DNA from: Limnephilus marmoratus | Lineage: Eukaryota > Arthropoda > Insecta > Trichoptera > Limnephilidae | Assembly (NCBI GenBank): GCA_917880885.1 | Contig: OU862931.1 | Span: 17,588,736-17,652,735 of the forward strand | Direction of reading: 5' to 3' | DNA: 64,000 nucleotides | Part shown: in pieces, positions 1 through 12,298 of the stretch | Layout: each line of letters opens with the position of its first letter | Position numbering within the stretch: position 1 is the stretch's first letter | The notes under the pieces: generated by a model | Told to the model about the DNA's origin: nothing | Seen by the model: only the letters and a program-made list of their open reading frames with translations | Databases searched by the model: none | Program-made: the position numbers and the translations under genes

Positions 1-595
1 AAGAAACATTTATTTTTATATATTAAAATTATTTGAAACGCTTTATTTTGCTGTCACACTGGGAACGAACGAATGTAAATGTAAATAACACATCGTTAGA
101 TTTAACACGCTTTTTGGTCATCCAGTTAATGCAATAGCGATCGACAAATTACGTAAATTAGACATTTAAATAGGTGTTTTTTTAATCCTGGAAAATAAAT
201 TTATGTACAAGGATGTATTTTGCAATCCATAAGCACATTATAACACTTTTTTAGCAAGTGGTCACTATCATACAGGTGATTTGAAGGTGATCAGCATAAA
301 TTATTGTTTGAAATTCGTGAAAGCGGTTTTCATAAACCGTTTTTTTAAAGTAAATAACAAAGAAAGTAGCAAATATATATATACGCATTTTAACCACCAT
401 CAAAAATCTGAATACATTATACACATATATATTTTTTTTGTTAACCACTTTCAAAAAGAGTTACAAATTATTGGTAAGGATGTTTATTCGGGGATATTTT
501 GTCGCGGGACGAAAACGCGCATCAAACAGTATTAATACGCTTGCATCTGCGTGGTTGAATTCCAGAATCCGACTTCCATTGCATTTCCGACGCCC
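1..595. other. AT-rich stretch, no gene recognised
   Basis: No credible coding region or RNA gene is seen. The short open frames are AT-rich and match no family I recognise. At about 485-520 there is a 'GGGATATTTTGTCGCGGGAC' type motif that recurs in diverged form near 48,370-48,405, so part of this stretch is probably repeat-derived. Confidence 0.5.
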
Positions 596-1295
596 ACCTT
601 ATGCGCCGCGCCACAAATAACATCTTTGTTTGTGAAATTTCAAGCAAAGTTAATACCGTTGTAATTCGGTTTTTAATTCAAGAATCTGCCAAAAGATGTC
701 GCTTCTTCCGTCAGCAGCTCGCATATGGACGTTTATTCCCTAGGTAAAAGTACTAGGATTTATAGGCGGCTATATGCTATTTGCAAAATAAAAATAATAA
801 TAATAATATTTGGCTAATTTATATAGCGCCGTTTTTGTGAAAAATCACCTCAAGGGCGCTGTACAAATAAGTATTTAAAGGAATTAATATTACTGGCTTA
901 CAACTAAGATTTACAATTATAACTAGTGATTTACAGTAGATTTACAATTATAACCTTATGCGCCGCGCCACAAATAACATCTTTGTTTGTGAAATTTCAA
1001 GCAAAGTTAATACCGTTGTAATTCGGTTTTTAATTCAAGAATCTGCCAAAAGATGTCGCTTCTTCCGTCAGCAGCTCGCATATGGACGTTTATTCCCTAG
1101 GTAAAAGTACTAGGATTTATAGGCGGCTATATGCTATTTGCAAAATAAAAATAATAATAATAATATTTGGCTAATTTATATAGCGCCGTTTTTGTGAAAA
1201 ATCACCTCAAGGGCGCTGTACAAATAAGTATTTAAAGGAATTAATATTACTGGCTTACAACTAAGATTTACAATTATAACTAGTGACTTACATCT
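596..1295. repeat. Direct tandem duplication, period 357 bp
   Basis: The sequence from about 596 to 938 recurs almost without change from about 953 to 1295. Both units begin near 'ACCTTATGCGCCGCGCC', and the 601 and 958 positions give an offset of 357. Each unit contains, read on the minus strand, the tail 'GGCGCTATATAAAT' followed by an ATT microsatellite, at about 797-832 and 1154-1189. This resembles the 3' tail of L2/CR1-type LINEs and the SINEs that borrow it. The near identity suggests a recent duplication, or possibly an assembly artefact. Confidence 0.85.
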
Positions 1296-2362
1296 AAGAC
1301 CGAGACTGGAGACTTATTTTACTGGCTTACAATTAAGATTTACAATTATAACTAGTGACTTACTTCTAAGACTTATATAGCTAGTGACTTATGACTAAGA
1401 CATATAAATGTTAACCTAAAGCAAGTGACTTAATAACATACATATTTACAATTACATAGATTAAGATTAGCGCCAGAAGAAGTAAGAAGAAAGAAGAAAG
1501 AATAAATATTACATATGGCGTCATTGCGTGTCTCGGTTACTTTGTCACGGTTACTTTGTCTCGGTGACTAGCTGTCACTGGATCACAATAGAACTGGCTA
1601 TTTGTGGAACCAGTTCCTATCGGATTTATAAAATGGTCCCCAACACTCGAACTGGGCGAAGCCGAATTAAAGGCGCCCGCAGGGCCTAGCAGCAAAAATC
1701 TGGGGAGCGGGCATTTAACTGCTAGTTACCTTTTGTTATACCACGAAATTCGAATAGATCATGTCATGTACCTATAACCGCAATAAAACTTTGGATATAT
1801 TTAATGTGTTTAAGATGAAGTCATAGTAAATAATGCAAAATCATATGTTTTTGTTTTGAAAATTTGATCGCTTAGAAGTATTGTAGATGCTTCAATTAAA
1901 TACTGCGTGTAGAACATACCTTGGCCCTTAAAAATATCGGTCATTTTTTTTATAAGTTTTTTAATAAGCCTATAAAAAAATAAAGTATAAGGTCTAAAAA
2001 ACACACTTTCAAGTCCAAACTCTCCTATTTATAAACCCCTTTTCGGGTATGGTTTTATTGTGTAATGTGGCAAATTCAGTTTATTTTATAATAATCGCAA
2101 AAAAAGTTGATATTTACACCCAATCTTCCCAAAGTAAAAAAAAATATGCATTTTCGCGTTGATATTTTACAATACGGCCGCTAGTCGACGAATTCGGTTA
2201 TTCAAAGTGACCCCTATGGCGTCCACCGAAGAACTACTGTCCACGGCACAGTAGTGAACTAGTGGATCGCCTTAATAGTTCCAGCAGCCGCAAACGCCGC
2301 CGAATCCTATTATTCAAGCATTCAAATCTAACACAAGACGGGTTATACTTTATACTTAATCT
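1296..2362. other. No feature recognised
   Basis: Short degenerate iterations of 'TTACAACTAAGATTTACAATT' type words continue from the upstream duplication to about 1440. 'TCGGTTACTTTGTC' type words recur at 1531-1566. Otherwise nothing is identifiable: no coding potential and no RNA gene. Confidence 0.4.
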
Positions 2363-2506
2363 TTTGCGTTAGCCTAACGCAGGTTAATTGGTATTAAATG
2401 AGTCGTGTGTAACGTTCGTAACAGGATTGTTGATGGAGAAAATGTTGAAGTTCTGATGATATACGTTACACTCGTCTGATTTAACACGATTAACCTGCGT
2501 TAAGAC
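2363..2506. repeat. Small inverted repeat (MITE-like)
   Basis: The segment around 2363-2413, with 'CTAACGCAGGTTAAT' and 'GTGTGTAACG', is repeated in inverted, diverged form at about 2464-2506 ('CGTTACACTCGT', 'ATTAACCTGCGTTAAG'). The spacer is about 50 bp. A non-autonomous DNA element is the likely origin. No clear target duplication was identified. Confidence 0.5.
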
Positions 2507-2726
2507 CTGTCTTCTGCGACCTCCGACATGAAAATTGCAAATTTGTTAAATGAAAAAAAAATAATCAAAATGTGCAATTCACACGCGGTAGAAGTGAAAC
2601 CTTCATAAAACCTAAGTAGACAAGAGTGGGGAGACAACGAAGCACCACAAAAAGAGGAGACCGATAGGCTACGAATTGGATAGGACAGCAAAATGACATC
2701 TAAATTTTTTACTCCAAATATGCTCA

Positions 2727-2957
2727 GGGTACCTAGCATGGTCGATCGATATAGGTTTTATTGAAAATGTCGGTAACTTATCATCGCTCTAGAGCACTAC
2801 TGCAGGCCGCTAACGAACAAATAACAGTTCACGTCAAATAAATCAGGAACCCTTAGTTGTTGTTTATTCGTTGGCGGCCTGCAGTCGCGCTCAAGAGCGA
2901 TGACAATTTACCGACATTTTCGATAAAACGTATATCGATTGACCATGCTAGGTACCC
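2727..2957. mobile_element. Palindromic MITE, ~95 bp inverted arms
   Basis: The left end begins 'GGGTACCTAGCATGGTC' and the right end is its inverse, 'GACCATGCTAGGTACCC'. The arms run on through 'AAAATGTCGGTAA' and 'TCATCGCTCT' to about 2820 and 2865 with scattered mismatches. There is no coding capacity. A fragment of the same arm ('ATTATCGATAAAACC') is visible near 3919-3934. Superfamily not assigned. Confidence 0.75.
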
Positions 2958-4796
2958 AGGAATCGCTGTTTAAAATCCATCAGGTACGTGCTGTTACACC
3001 CAGTAAAACTGCAATCTCAATACAAATTACGATTTTTCGGAGATATCTTACTGATCAACTGGACGATCGATATTTCAAAAATGCATAAAAAATACATGAC
3101 AAAAAATATTTCTTTAATGCTCTATGTGAATTCGCATTTCGACTAACGAACGATACCCGCCACACGGCCAACTATGAGTAAATCAATAAAACAAAGCTAT
3201 CAGTTTATTAGTATTCACGAGAACAAACCGGACACGTGCACCGCACGATATTAAACGGCAAGAAGGAGATTTATGCGGTCCCGGTAGAATACTACTTTCG
3301 CCTTCTTTGCTGCTGCAGCGCCCTCGGGCCCCGCGTTACCGGAGGCGAGTACCCGTGCAGACCACGTAACGCTCGCCTCGCGTAACACGACGTAACTGCG
3401 ATTAGCCTGAGTGAAAGGCCTAAACGTAAGACTCGAACGCCGCTATTATGGCGAAGAAGAACCACCATGTCTTAGAAAAACTTGCAGGGAAAAGGTGATA
3501 GAAATGAGAGAGAAGCGCCTGTAATGATCACAGACGACTTAATTATAATGATCATTAAATCAGTTGTATTTAAAAAAACTCGCTTGAAAAAGGCTACCCG
3601 GAACCTTATGCTCTGTCTGTTACGTGTGTCGTTTGTGAGAAAGGGGATGTGACACATCTATCAGCGGTATGCCATGATCCAGCTAACCTATGAGCTATCG
3701 CGTAAACTTTTATACATTGACATCCTAGCACAAGAACATCGATAATGTCGTTAATTACTCGCCGTTTTGAAGCACAACTGCAGATTGCCAGCGAATTAAC
3801 AACAGTTAAAGTCAACTTATTAGGATTAATTTGGTCGGCGTTAACTATTATTAATTAATTATTAACTATTATTATCGGGCGATCAACAGTCAAGTTTAAG
3901 AATGGCAACAAGTTACCAACATTATCGATAAAACCTTTATAGATGTGCTTGTATGGGAGAGTGTAAGGGTCAATTCTGGTTTTTCTTAAGGATAAGGAAT
4001 TTATTAACGAAAAACTCGTTAAGTTAAGGATCATCCCAGTGAATTGGAATCGCTGTTAACGTGAAAGTCGTTAATTATTTTAAGGTTAAGGACAGTTCAT
4101 TATCCTTAATTAATCTCCCCCGCATACCTACATGCACAGTATTACGAGTGAATTATGAAAATTATTTAACTTTTTTTTCCGCAAGAAGTACCTATACAAG
4201 TATAATTAAATACAAGGTGCTTTATTCACTAAATTGTCGCAAAGGGGTGTTGAAGAAAACCATATCACTTTTTTACATAAAAAAAACAGGCCAAATTAGT
4301 TGAAAAAAAACGCAATTATGGTAATATTTATTAATAATGTTACTATAACAAAATGCGATACCTATAAGTCACGGCTCGCTCACCAATTTAATGTGAATCT
4401 CACAGAATTGATATCATGCAGATCCATCGTTAGGCGATCTCTTTTTTTGTTAATTCGTGCCTCCGATCGCTTAGCATGACCCAGTTCCAGATTAAATGCT
4501 TAAGACTGCATGTACGTGTACGTGGATGTTCCGTTAATTTATTTAAAATAATTTCACTTTCCGTTCATTTTAATAGTCACGCCGAAGTTTGCGCAAACCC
4601 TAAACCTGAATCGAAGTTTCGAAAGCGGTTTTGGTGTCTGACTTTACGAAAGGCAAGCAATACGAAGTCGTTAGTTAAAACATTGTTGTAACATTGTAAA
4701 TACCAGGTACAGAAGTAGTCCATGTATATACATGGAGTTTTTTCTGAGATATCGTTCTGTCAGGGATCTCAAAAGTTACTGTCAGGGATCCAAAAA
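2958..4796. other. No gene recognised; GC-richer patch at 3280-3440
   Basis: The stretch is mostly AT-rich. A GC-richer patch at about 3290-3440, with several CpG and 'CGCGTTAC' / 'CTCGCC' words, stands out but carries no recognisable open frame. It could be repeat-derived or promoter-associated; the sequence alone does not decide. Confidence 0.35.
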
Positions 4797-4945
4797 GTTA
4801 GTGTAATAAGTAAGTTGGAGTATGCTAGTGATGTGACTCTGCACCAAACTAATTATATAAATATACAGGAAGAAATCCAGAAAAAAAAATCCTCAGACAT
4901 GTCTATATGCGGACTATTGGAACTTATCCGAGGTTCTAACACAAT
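4797..4945 (+). pseudogene. LINE reverse transcriptase C-terminal fragment
   Basis: The translation contains SKLEYASDV and a following QEEIQKKK segment, matching the SKLGYASDVW and EQIQKK segments of the better preserved LINE end at 12.35-12.98 kb. After that the similarity continues only at DNA level ('CCTCAGACATGTCTATATGCGGA' in both), because the reading frame has shifted. This is a short decayed copy of the region downstream of the reverse-transcriptase catalytic domain. Seen: the shared words. Inferred: same jockey/CR1-like LINE family. Confidence 0.65.
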
Positions 4946-6245
4946 ATATTTTTATTAGAAGTTTCTCTATGCGTTTTGGGATTTGTGGATAATCCAACTG
5001 TAAAAAAGACAAGTAATTTGAAAGAAGATTTAACTTTCGGGGAATAAATAGTGATTATTAAAATGCAATTTGTCTGTATACCGTCAGTTTCATTTATTGA
5101 CAAATCCACGCAACTTGGTTTGTTCCCCTTACCCTGATTGGCTGATCTACCATTTGAATGTCTGTAGACAAAACCAAAGAAATTTATGCGTTTGGTGTGT
5201 AGTTACAAAATAAGTCGGAGCACCACTCTGTATACCTAGGTGCGATTTGCAGTAGTAGTAGTAGGATAAACGATGTTGGCGACATTTTTGTGCGCGCGGA
5301 TTCATGTTTCTTCTCTTTTCTTTCCATTATCTATGAATCCAATAGTACTTACTAGTGAGACGTTGTCTAATTTTCAGTATTCTTACCCGAATGTGGCAAA
5401 CAATAGTTCGGAAATCTTTTTACAAATATTTTTTCACTGAATTTTGGCTGCTTTCAAAATTCACACTTAAAAATGTATTCAATGAACCCAAAGATAATTA
5501 ATTTGCGAAGATTGTTTGTTAAAGTTACATGCCATGTTGTTTTTTAGTTCCTAAATAATAAATTAATTGATGAAATCGGAGCAGTAAAACGAATATTTTG
5601 AAAGTTTTCTCCACCGGTACAGGGGCAAAAAAGCAGGGTGGAAAATTTCTTGAATTATTTTTAACATTAGCAATATTCGAATGTGCAACTTTAAGATCGA
5701 TGACGTACCCAGAAAATATAGACAAATATATTTTAGGCTCAGTGGATATTAAAGGCCTCGAGAAAAACTGTTTTCGGTTTGGCTTGATACTTCTCCATAC
5801 AATACGCAATATGTCGCATTAAATGGCGTTCATTGTTGCGATGCAAATATCAGCAGGACAACGAGATATCCTTTTACGTACATATGTCATTGAAGTCTCG
5901 ACATTATCTCAAGTCACGTACTAGACAACACATGGGCAGCTCATCACAAAAAGGATTGCGGTACCCATAGTCACAAACGCATATTTAAATGTTGTCGTAA
6001 AGGTCATATTTTATACAATTCCCAGTTTCAACGCAACGACGGTTGTTTGTAATTATGTAGAGCTGATGATGTATTTTAAATTCTATGACTGTTTCTATGA
6101 GTTTATTGCTAAGTAACATACAGTCCGTTTGTGAATCTTGAGTATCGTATTCTAACGTGATATTTTAAAGATAGGTCCCCTTTTCTTCTTTCATTGATAT
6201 CAAAATTAGAAAACTTGAATATTTTGTTCCCAACGTGTGAAGATA
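4946..6245. other. No feature recognised
   Basis: Open frames at 5525-5822 overlap on both strands, are short and show no family motif. No RNA gene or clear repeat was recognised. Confidence 0.4.
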
Positions 6246-6735
6246 AACGTTATTTTTTATTTTTATTTTATTTATTATAAAGACAAAGTAATACAATACG
6301 ACAGGAAATATAAAAATATTTTACAGAAAAAATTAAAATGCTAATAAACTACTTTTAAGAAGTTTGTAAATGGGTGCTTTTACTTTGAAGATATAAATTA
6401 GTCGTAGGTACAATTAGTCCTTCATTTAACGTAAAACGAGTAAGTATTGTAAGCGTGGTCCAATTTATTTATGTATATATATATTCATTCAGGCTATTCA
6501 TATGCTGAAATATAATTTTAGATTACAGAATTGCTCTTACTGAGAGAATTTTGAGATTCTGGTAAATGTACGGATCGTAAAAACTTTTATGAGCTAATAA
6601 TTTATCTAATGAATTTTGAATTGATTGAACTTGATTTACATTTGTTTCACAGGAAAGTGCCCAAGCTGTAATTCCATACCTTGTAATAGATTCGGCTAAT
6701 GATAAATTAATTATTTGAAGTGTGCATATAACCAA
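6246..6735 (-). pseudogene. LINE reverse transcriptase C-terminus with 3' end, truncated
   Basis: On the minus strand the frame from 6735 contains SITRYGITAWAL, then a VQSIQNSLDKLL segment and an LKILSVRAIL segment. These are the usual order of motifs after the catalytic core in jockey/I-like LINEs: 'YGI..WG', then 'LQ..QN..LK', then 'L.V..L'. The frame is lost soon after. The minus-strand sequence ends in an A-rich tract near 6250-6285. The fragment is 5'-truncated, the normal fate of LINE copies. Confidence 0.75.
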
Positions 6736-7669
6736 AAATCCATTAAAAAAAGATTGCTGAAAAACTTTGTAGTACTATTGGATCCATGGATAACAGAAAG
6801 ATATGAGATGGACCATGAATCCGCGTGCACAAAAGTGTCGCCAATATTTTTTACCCACACTACTTCAAATCGCATCTATGCAGAATGCAGAGTGGTGCTC
6901 AGCGTCATTTTTTTACTACAAACAAAACGCATAACTATCTTTGGCTCTGTCTATAGACATTCCAACTAGATGTGTTGATTTGTTATTCCGCAGGTTGTTT
7001 CGTACAAGGTGAAGGTTTCCTAGGCGATAGCTAAGTTCCAATAGGAAAGGTAACTAAAAGAAGAAGAGCGACTTAACCGATTGACACACTGATATACTTG
7101 AGGTGGTTGGTGTCTTGAAATTGCGAAGGCACTTTCACCTTTTATCATACCGAAGATAACTTCATTGTAAAATCTCCCTCTTTACCATAAATGACTCTTG
7201 TAACAGAAAGACGAGTCACAACAGAGTTCTAGATAAGAACCGTAAACAAACAATATATTTTATATTCTTTTCTCCCTTTCATGCCATCCTCAGTTCAGTT
7301 CAGTTTCATTAAGTTTACCTGATATTCATATTTGGTAATATTTATATGATAATAAACTCAATGGCCAATTATTATTTTGAGTCGGAATACCATTCGAGAT
7401 AAGTCACCAGTGCGGATAATATAAAAACAGCCGCGATAGTATGAGTAATGTATGCACTTCTGTGTTGTGGATTTATCACCGCACAATACCAGCGAACTTT
7501 TCCGCTGGAGTGTTCTCCAGATAAGGCGGGAAGTGGCGTAATAAATACAACATGCTATGCTATCATTTTATTAATAAAACTAAAGTGAAAACTTCAAGCT
7601 GGCATATATCGATCGCATTGTAATATTATAATCATATTCTCAGGTTTATAACTGTCTTTATATCAGCAT
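6736..7669. other. No feature recognised
   Basis: No coding region or RNA gene is recognisable. The sequence is AT-rich, with no clear direct or inverted repeats visible by eye. Confidence 0.35.
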
Positions 7670-7860
7670 ATTCGAAGGTATTTTGGACACGTTGCTCGCC
7701 AAAATGAGAATTCAAACCTGGCGTAAGATCACCGATACATTGGAGTGATCAAATATCTCGTGCATCCGGAACATCCATGTCCGTGGTTCTTTATGCAGAG
7801 CAAGACCGCGAGGAGTGGAGGTTCAACAAGATATTAGAATAGGGATCACTAACATCTGCG
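7670..7860 (+). pseudogene. LINE C-terminal fragment (RSP.HWSDQ / AEQDREEWRF)
   Basis: A plus-strand reading frame at about 7725-7850 gives RSPIHWSDQI and later YAEQDREEWRF, with a frameshift or stop upstream and downstream. This pair, 'RSP.RWSDQ' followed by 'A.DRE.WR', is a hallmark of the extreme C-terminus of LINE-encoded endonuclease/reverse transcriptase polyproteins in insects. The copy is broken and short. Confidence 0.7.
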
Positions 7861-7914
7861 ATAACGATTTGACTAAAAAAAAAGTTAATTCGAGGAATGC
7901 TTTCCCTACTACAT

Positions 7915-8190
7915 TGCTTGTATATCGGGTGTACCGCAAGGTACCACGCTGGGGACACTTTTATTGGAATTCAAAAGTTTAGTGTTCGAAAACTTTTTAA
8001 TATTATTGATTAATTTCTTCACCTTGCCAGAGGACGCAGCAATTATTTTCATTGCTGCTAATGACTTAATCAACAAAAACGTTTCAATTTCTAATGCGGC
8101 AGAGACAAAAAGAGTGGAGAGAAAAATATTTGGAAATTGACAAAAGCCTTAGAACTGTGCTGTATAATATTTTGTCATGACGTTTGACTA
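7915..8190 (+). pseudogene. LINE reverse transcriptase core fragment
   Basis: A plus-strand frame from about 7922 reads ISGVPQGTTLGTLLLEF, matching the SGVPQGS.LGPLLF motif of LINE reverse transcriptases. A little further on LPEDAAIIF lies where the catalytic F.DD box is expected, with the double Asp reduced to ED. About a hundred residues are deleted or shifted between and after these motifs. The core lies downstream of the C-terminal fragment at 7.7 kb, the reverse of the order within one LINE, so these are two separate insertions or a rearrangement. Confidence 0.7.
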
Positions 8191-9986
8191 TTTCACATTT
8201 AACTAAGAAAGTATGTAAAAAAAATACTATACGTAATAATAAATCTGGATATTATAAACGTGTTTGTGGTATATTTCAAATGAAGTGCAGTGGGCATTAT
8301 TACTTATTATCGACGATTAACGCTGGATGAGTAATATTTTTTTTGTTTTATGTATGGTGAAAGTACAGTTCTCATTTTAAATGCATAACAAAGGAAATTG
8401 ATTTTATAACAAAAAACATAAAAACGGTTATCTGTGAACTATGTAGATTTTCACTTTGATTTGTACGTAACGAGAATACGATTTTGAACACATATCGGAA
8501 CTCACTTGGCACGTACGCAATTACATACTGTGCGTAATAGTGATGGGCAACTAATTAACATGTAATTATTACGCAGTTAGCAGATAATTTACACGATTTA
8601 ACGAGATAGTAAAGAACGACCACGACACTATACAAGTTCTAAAGGCAGCCGACGATGCGGAATCCGGGGCCAAGTTGGACTGAAGTGAAACAAAAGAGGA
8701 TGCCGTACAGACTGTCCTGTACCTGTAATATATGCTCTGACTTGATGTAGGTATGCAACAACATTAGACTTAATAAGAAATTATGCAAAACCTAATTGGG
8801 TTAAACGCGAGCTTTCAGGGGACCTTTGTGCGTTTAATGAAATCATAAATGGACGCAAGTATTAAACAATAAAGGCCGAATTATGCAAAAAGAAATTTCT
8901 CAAACAAACATGACAACAATTTTATTAAAGTAATAATTAAAAGAAAAAAGGTAATGAAGCCAAACGAAAATTTAATTCCATATTTTAGCGTTAGGTATAT
9001 TAAATAGCTAAAATTACCTAACAAAACATTAATTCACGTAATGATCGAATTATTTGGTATTAAATTTCCATATGTGAAAATTGTTAGATTTTATTGTTTC
9101 AATAATTATAAATAGATTAAGTAATAAAAAAACTTTGTAATTAATTAATTAATTCGCCAATCCACCTTATAATATCATAAATCATAGTTTACAACATTGA
9201 GTAGGGTCTAATGCGTTGAATTCTAGTTTGGTAGTTCTCTTTGGGAATTCGGATTATAAATAATTAATTAATTCTTTTAGGTAGGTAGAGGTCCACAACA
9301 CCTCTAAACACGTGTTGTATTTAATAAATGTATGTGGCTAGTATTCCCATTGTGGCACTACGATATTTCAGTTCGTTTGTAAGCTCGGTTCATGTTTGTC
9401 AAGTTGCTATCGGGTAGAAATCCCGATAACCCAATCGGACTCATAACGAAAGACCGGCCGTTATTCACTCACCAAGCATTGTGACATAAATGCCAATTAC
9501 ACAAAGAGCCATGCGAGGTATCGTCATGCGAGATAGAAATGCTAATGAATGGAATAAAGATAGCAAAAGGTAATTAAAATAACTACGTAAATAACTGAAA
9601 ATGGACTCAGGACTATGCCGGGAAATAGAGAACTCTCGTCCAATTTAAAAAAAATATATTAATGAATAATGACGTTCTAATTTAAATAACTATATTTTTA
9701 TTTTTATTTTTAGAGTTAGTTTTAATAGTTAAAATAATTATCAAAGTTTTAATTTTACAAGATCCCCCGAAAACCACCGTATGTGTTGTGAATCGTGTGA
9801 CGTCGTCACTCCTGAAAAATTAGTATAGGATCGGGCAATCAGCTGATCAACTGCCGCCATTTTGAATTCCGTTGTTAGAAGTATTCTCCCATATTCTCCC
9901 TAGAAGTAGCATTACTATTTTTTTTGTGCAGTAGTTTTTGAATATTTTCAATAATAGAGATAAACTAATAAGATATACCTTTATTT
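8191..9986. other. No feature recognised
   Basis: Long AT-rich stretch with 'TTAATTAATTAATTC' words at about 9139-9153 and 9262-9274. No coding potential, RNA gene or obvious transposon terminus was found. Confidence 0.35.
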
Positions 9987-10020
9987 TTGAAACATTATTT
10001 AGGCCTAAATAATGTTTCAA
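9987..10020. repeat. Perfect 34 bp palindrome
   Basis: The 17 bases from 9987 ('TTGAAACATTATTTAGG') are followed immediately by their exact reverse complement, centred on AGGCCT. There is no spacer. It may be the tip of a larger decayed foldback or a chance product; nothing in the flanks extends it. Confidence 0.9.
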
Positions 10021-11149
10021 TAAACACAACAACTAAATCTCTATAAACAGTATGTAAATAAACGAATAAATTAATACGATGGCTTGCGTCATATCATACA
10101 TTCCCATACAATGCTTTACAGTGACGTCACGACACGTCGAACAGTGACGTCACCACTAAAGTTTGGTTTTACGACCCGATTTAAAAAGGACTTTATAATA
10201 ATTTTTTAAAAACTCTTCGTTTAATAATATTGAATAATAAAACTTATATATAATTCTGAATCTGCGTTTATTAGTCTGTAAAAACATATTTTTTTAAAGC
10301 CAGAATATTTTTCACTGGAGTTCCTTATTGTAACGGAATTGATAGTGGGATTGGTAAAAGAATGAGATGGTTAAAGAATCTGCAAAACTGAGGGAGGCCT
10401 GTCCAAAGCTGGAAACACCAGGTATCTGAAGAAATGGCTTTGAAATAAACACCATTGACACAATGATGCATTCTGAAGCGGTAATTTCATACAATAAACG
10501 CAATAATAATTAGACTAAAAAAAATCATACTCTGCGAACCGATTGGTAAACAGGAAAACGATGTTTGTATCATTCAAGCTGCGAGTGCGCAAAAAGAAGT
10601 TTGTTTTGATATACACACCCAACTAGGCATGCTGCATAAATATAGCCATGATTAAAGTAAAAAATCGATAAGAGGTTCAACACCCTACCCTACATATTTT
10701 TTGCCCGGCTCCATAAAGTATTTTTATTGCGTTGATTGTGACTTCGGGATCCAATTGATGCCCTCCGTTTGCGGTTCAGAAACATGGGTCGGTGTTGGCT
10801 CATGCCTAGCATACCTCTTATTATATTACATAGGCATTTATATATGGATATTATGTACGTGTAAATGTATATAATATTACGGAGGTACCTCTTTTATTTG
10901 AACAGGTAGGATACGGAACAGACGGGCAAATTAAGCGAAAAATTGGTATGGCGAATTTTCCTACCAACATAAATTGATTTTTTTTTAAAATCTAATATTA
11001 TAAAGTTTGCTTTATTTTATAGATGGTTATTTAAAAAAAAATCCTTAGTAACTTTGAAATTTAGTTAATTCTATATACGACAGGTGTAAACCATTTTTTT
11101 GGAATTTCCAACAAACTCCGAACAATCAATGAAAATTGATTATTTATTT
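10021..11149. other. No feature recognised
   Basis: 'CAGTGACGTCAC' words recur at 10,109-10,120 and 10,143-10,154. No gene, RNA or transposon end could be supported. Confidence 0.35.
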
Positions 11150-11550
11150 TTACATTAGGCCTTAAGGAAAATAATTTCTCTGGTCCTTTGTCATCTTTGG
11201 GGATGCTGTGTTGAGAGTATTTTTTTAGGAAAATGAAAGAGAGTATGTTCTGGGAAGGAAAAAGAGTATGAGGGGTGAGTAGGAATCTGAGGGGTCCAAT
11301 GTGTTTAGGAGTAACGGACGTGTGAATCCATCCCACCAACTGCGGTCCAAGGCGATGGGCCGAGAGAGACCGGCTGGAGAGGTCTAGGTTAGGTCTCCCT
11401 CAACCAATCTCTAGATAGGTAGATTCATTGGCCGCCAAGACCCAAGACAAACCTCAGTCCCATGAATCTGGGCACCCCTGCTAAGTCACCAAACGGAGAG
11501 AAACACTTGGGGTGACTAGTGTCAGGGATGTTGGTTATCCAATAAATGGT
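11150..11550 (-). mobile_element. R1 repeat copy (minus orientation)
   Basis: R1 is a high-copy dispersed repeat defined here by comparing copies. In forward sense it has a head 'TTGGGAGGCGG', then 'ATTGGATAACCAACA', 'CAAGTGGTTCGCTAC', a GC-rich centre with 'GGCGGATGCG' and 'CGGGAGAGACTGGT', then 'CTCCACACAGCATCCCCAAAG', a nested hairpin and an A-run. This copy carries the reverse complement of most of these blocks, from the A-rich end at 11,150 to 'GGTTATCCAATAAATGGTT' near 11,533-11,551. The head and hairpin are incomplete. Confidence 0.85.
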
Positions 11551-12144
11551 TTTAAAAGAGAACGATTTTGTACATAGGTATTCATTCCATCCGAATTATA
11601 ACTCGGAAAACCTTTGTGCTTAGTTGCCACAAAACTCTCGTATGGTGAGTTTTGACGGAAATTTGCACAATTTGCAAAAATTAATGTATGTCCTCTACTA
11701 TTTTCAACTGAAAATAAGGACTGCAACATGAGCTATAGAGCTTTACAATATTGAGTTTGGAGGATGAGAAGGGCGAGCAAAAGTTGAACAGCATATTATT
11801 TGTTAAATTTGTTATGTTTTTCATATATCAGGCCAAAATTTGATTGACCAATAAAATTTTGTAAAATTAACACCAGGTATAAATGATGGTATCTACATTG
11901 CAGGTTTGGCAGAGAGGCATGTCCGGTTAACATTAAATATTATTTCAGATTAACGATACGGCTAGTCTACACTTGTCGTGGAGGTTACAAGTTTTTTTAA
12001 AACTGCGAGCTAAATAAAGGAGGCTCCGTTCCTGACCGTTTCTCGGAAGCTAGAAGGTTGTATTAATGATCTACGGCAAATAAGGTAACAGCAGGTGAAA
12101 CGAAAAAAATTACAAGGAAAACATTAATTTTGATAAATATAATA
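11551..12144. other. No feature recognised
   Basis: AT-rich sequence between an R1 copy and a tRNA-like element. The short open frames have no recognisable motif. Confidence 0.35.
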
Positions 12145-12222
12145 ACGCAATCGGAGGGGATTGAACCTTTGACCTTCGACTTTGAATGCCAGGTGCCCTA
12201 CCTAACAAGACGAGAAAACCCA
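12145..12222 (-). repeat. tRNA-like sequence, probable SINE head
   Basis: On the minus strand 'AGGTTCAATCCCCTC' fits the RNA polymerase III B box (T-arm) and 'TTGTTAGGTAGGGCACC' is an acceptable A box. The acceptor arm does not pair cleanly, so a functional tRNA is not supported. A degenerate tRNA-derived SINE is the best reading. Confidence 0.45.
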
Positions 12223-12298
12223 TTACACATAATAAATATTTAATGTTTCTAACGCAAAATGTTGATAACCGCATGATTCGCATTTAGTACTCATAGTT

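Noticed and set aside
5525..5822. Overlapping frames on both strands as a gene
   Set aside because: Both strands open by chance; no motif, no splice context.
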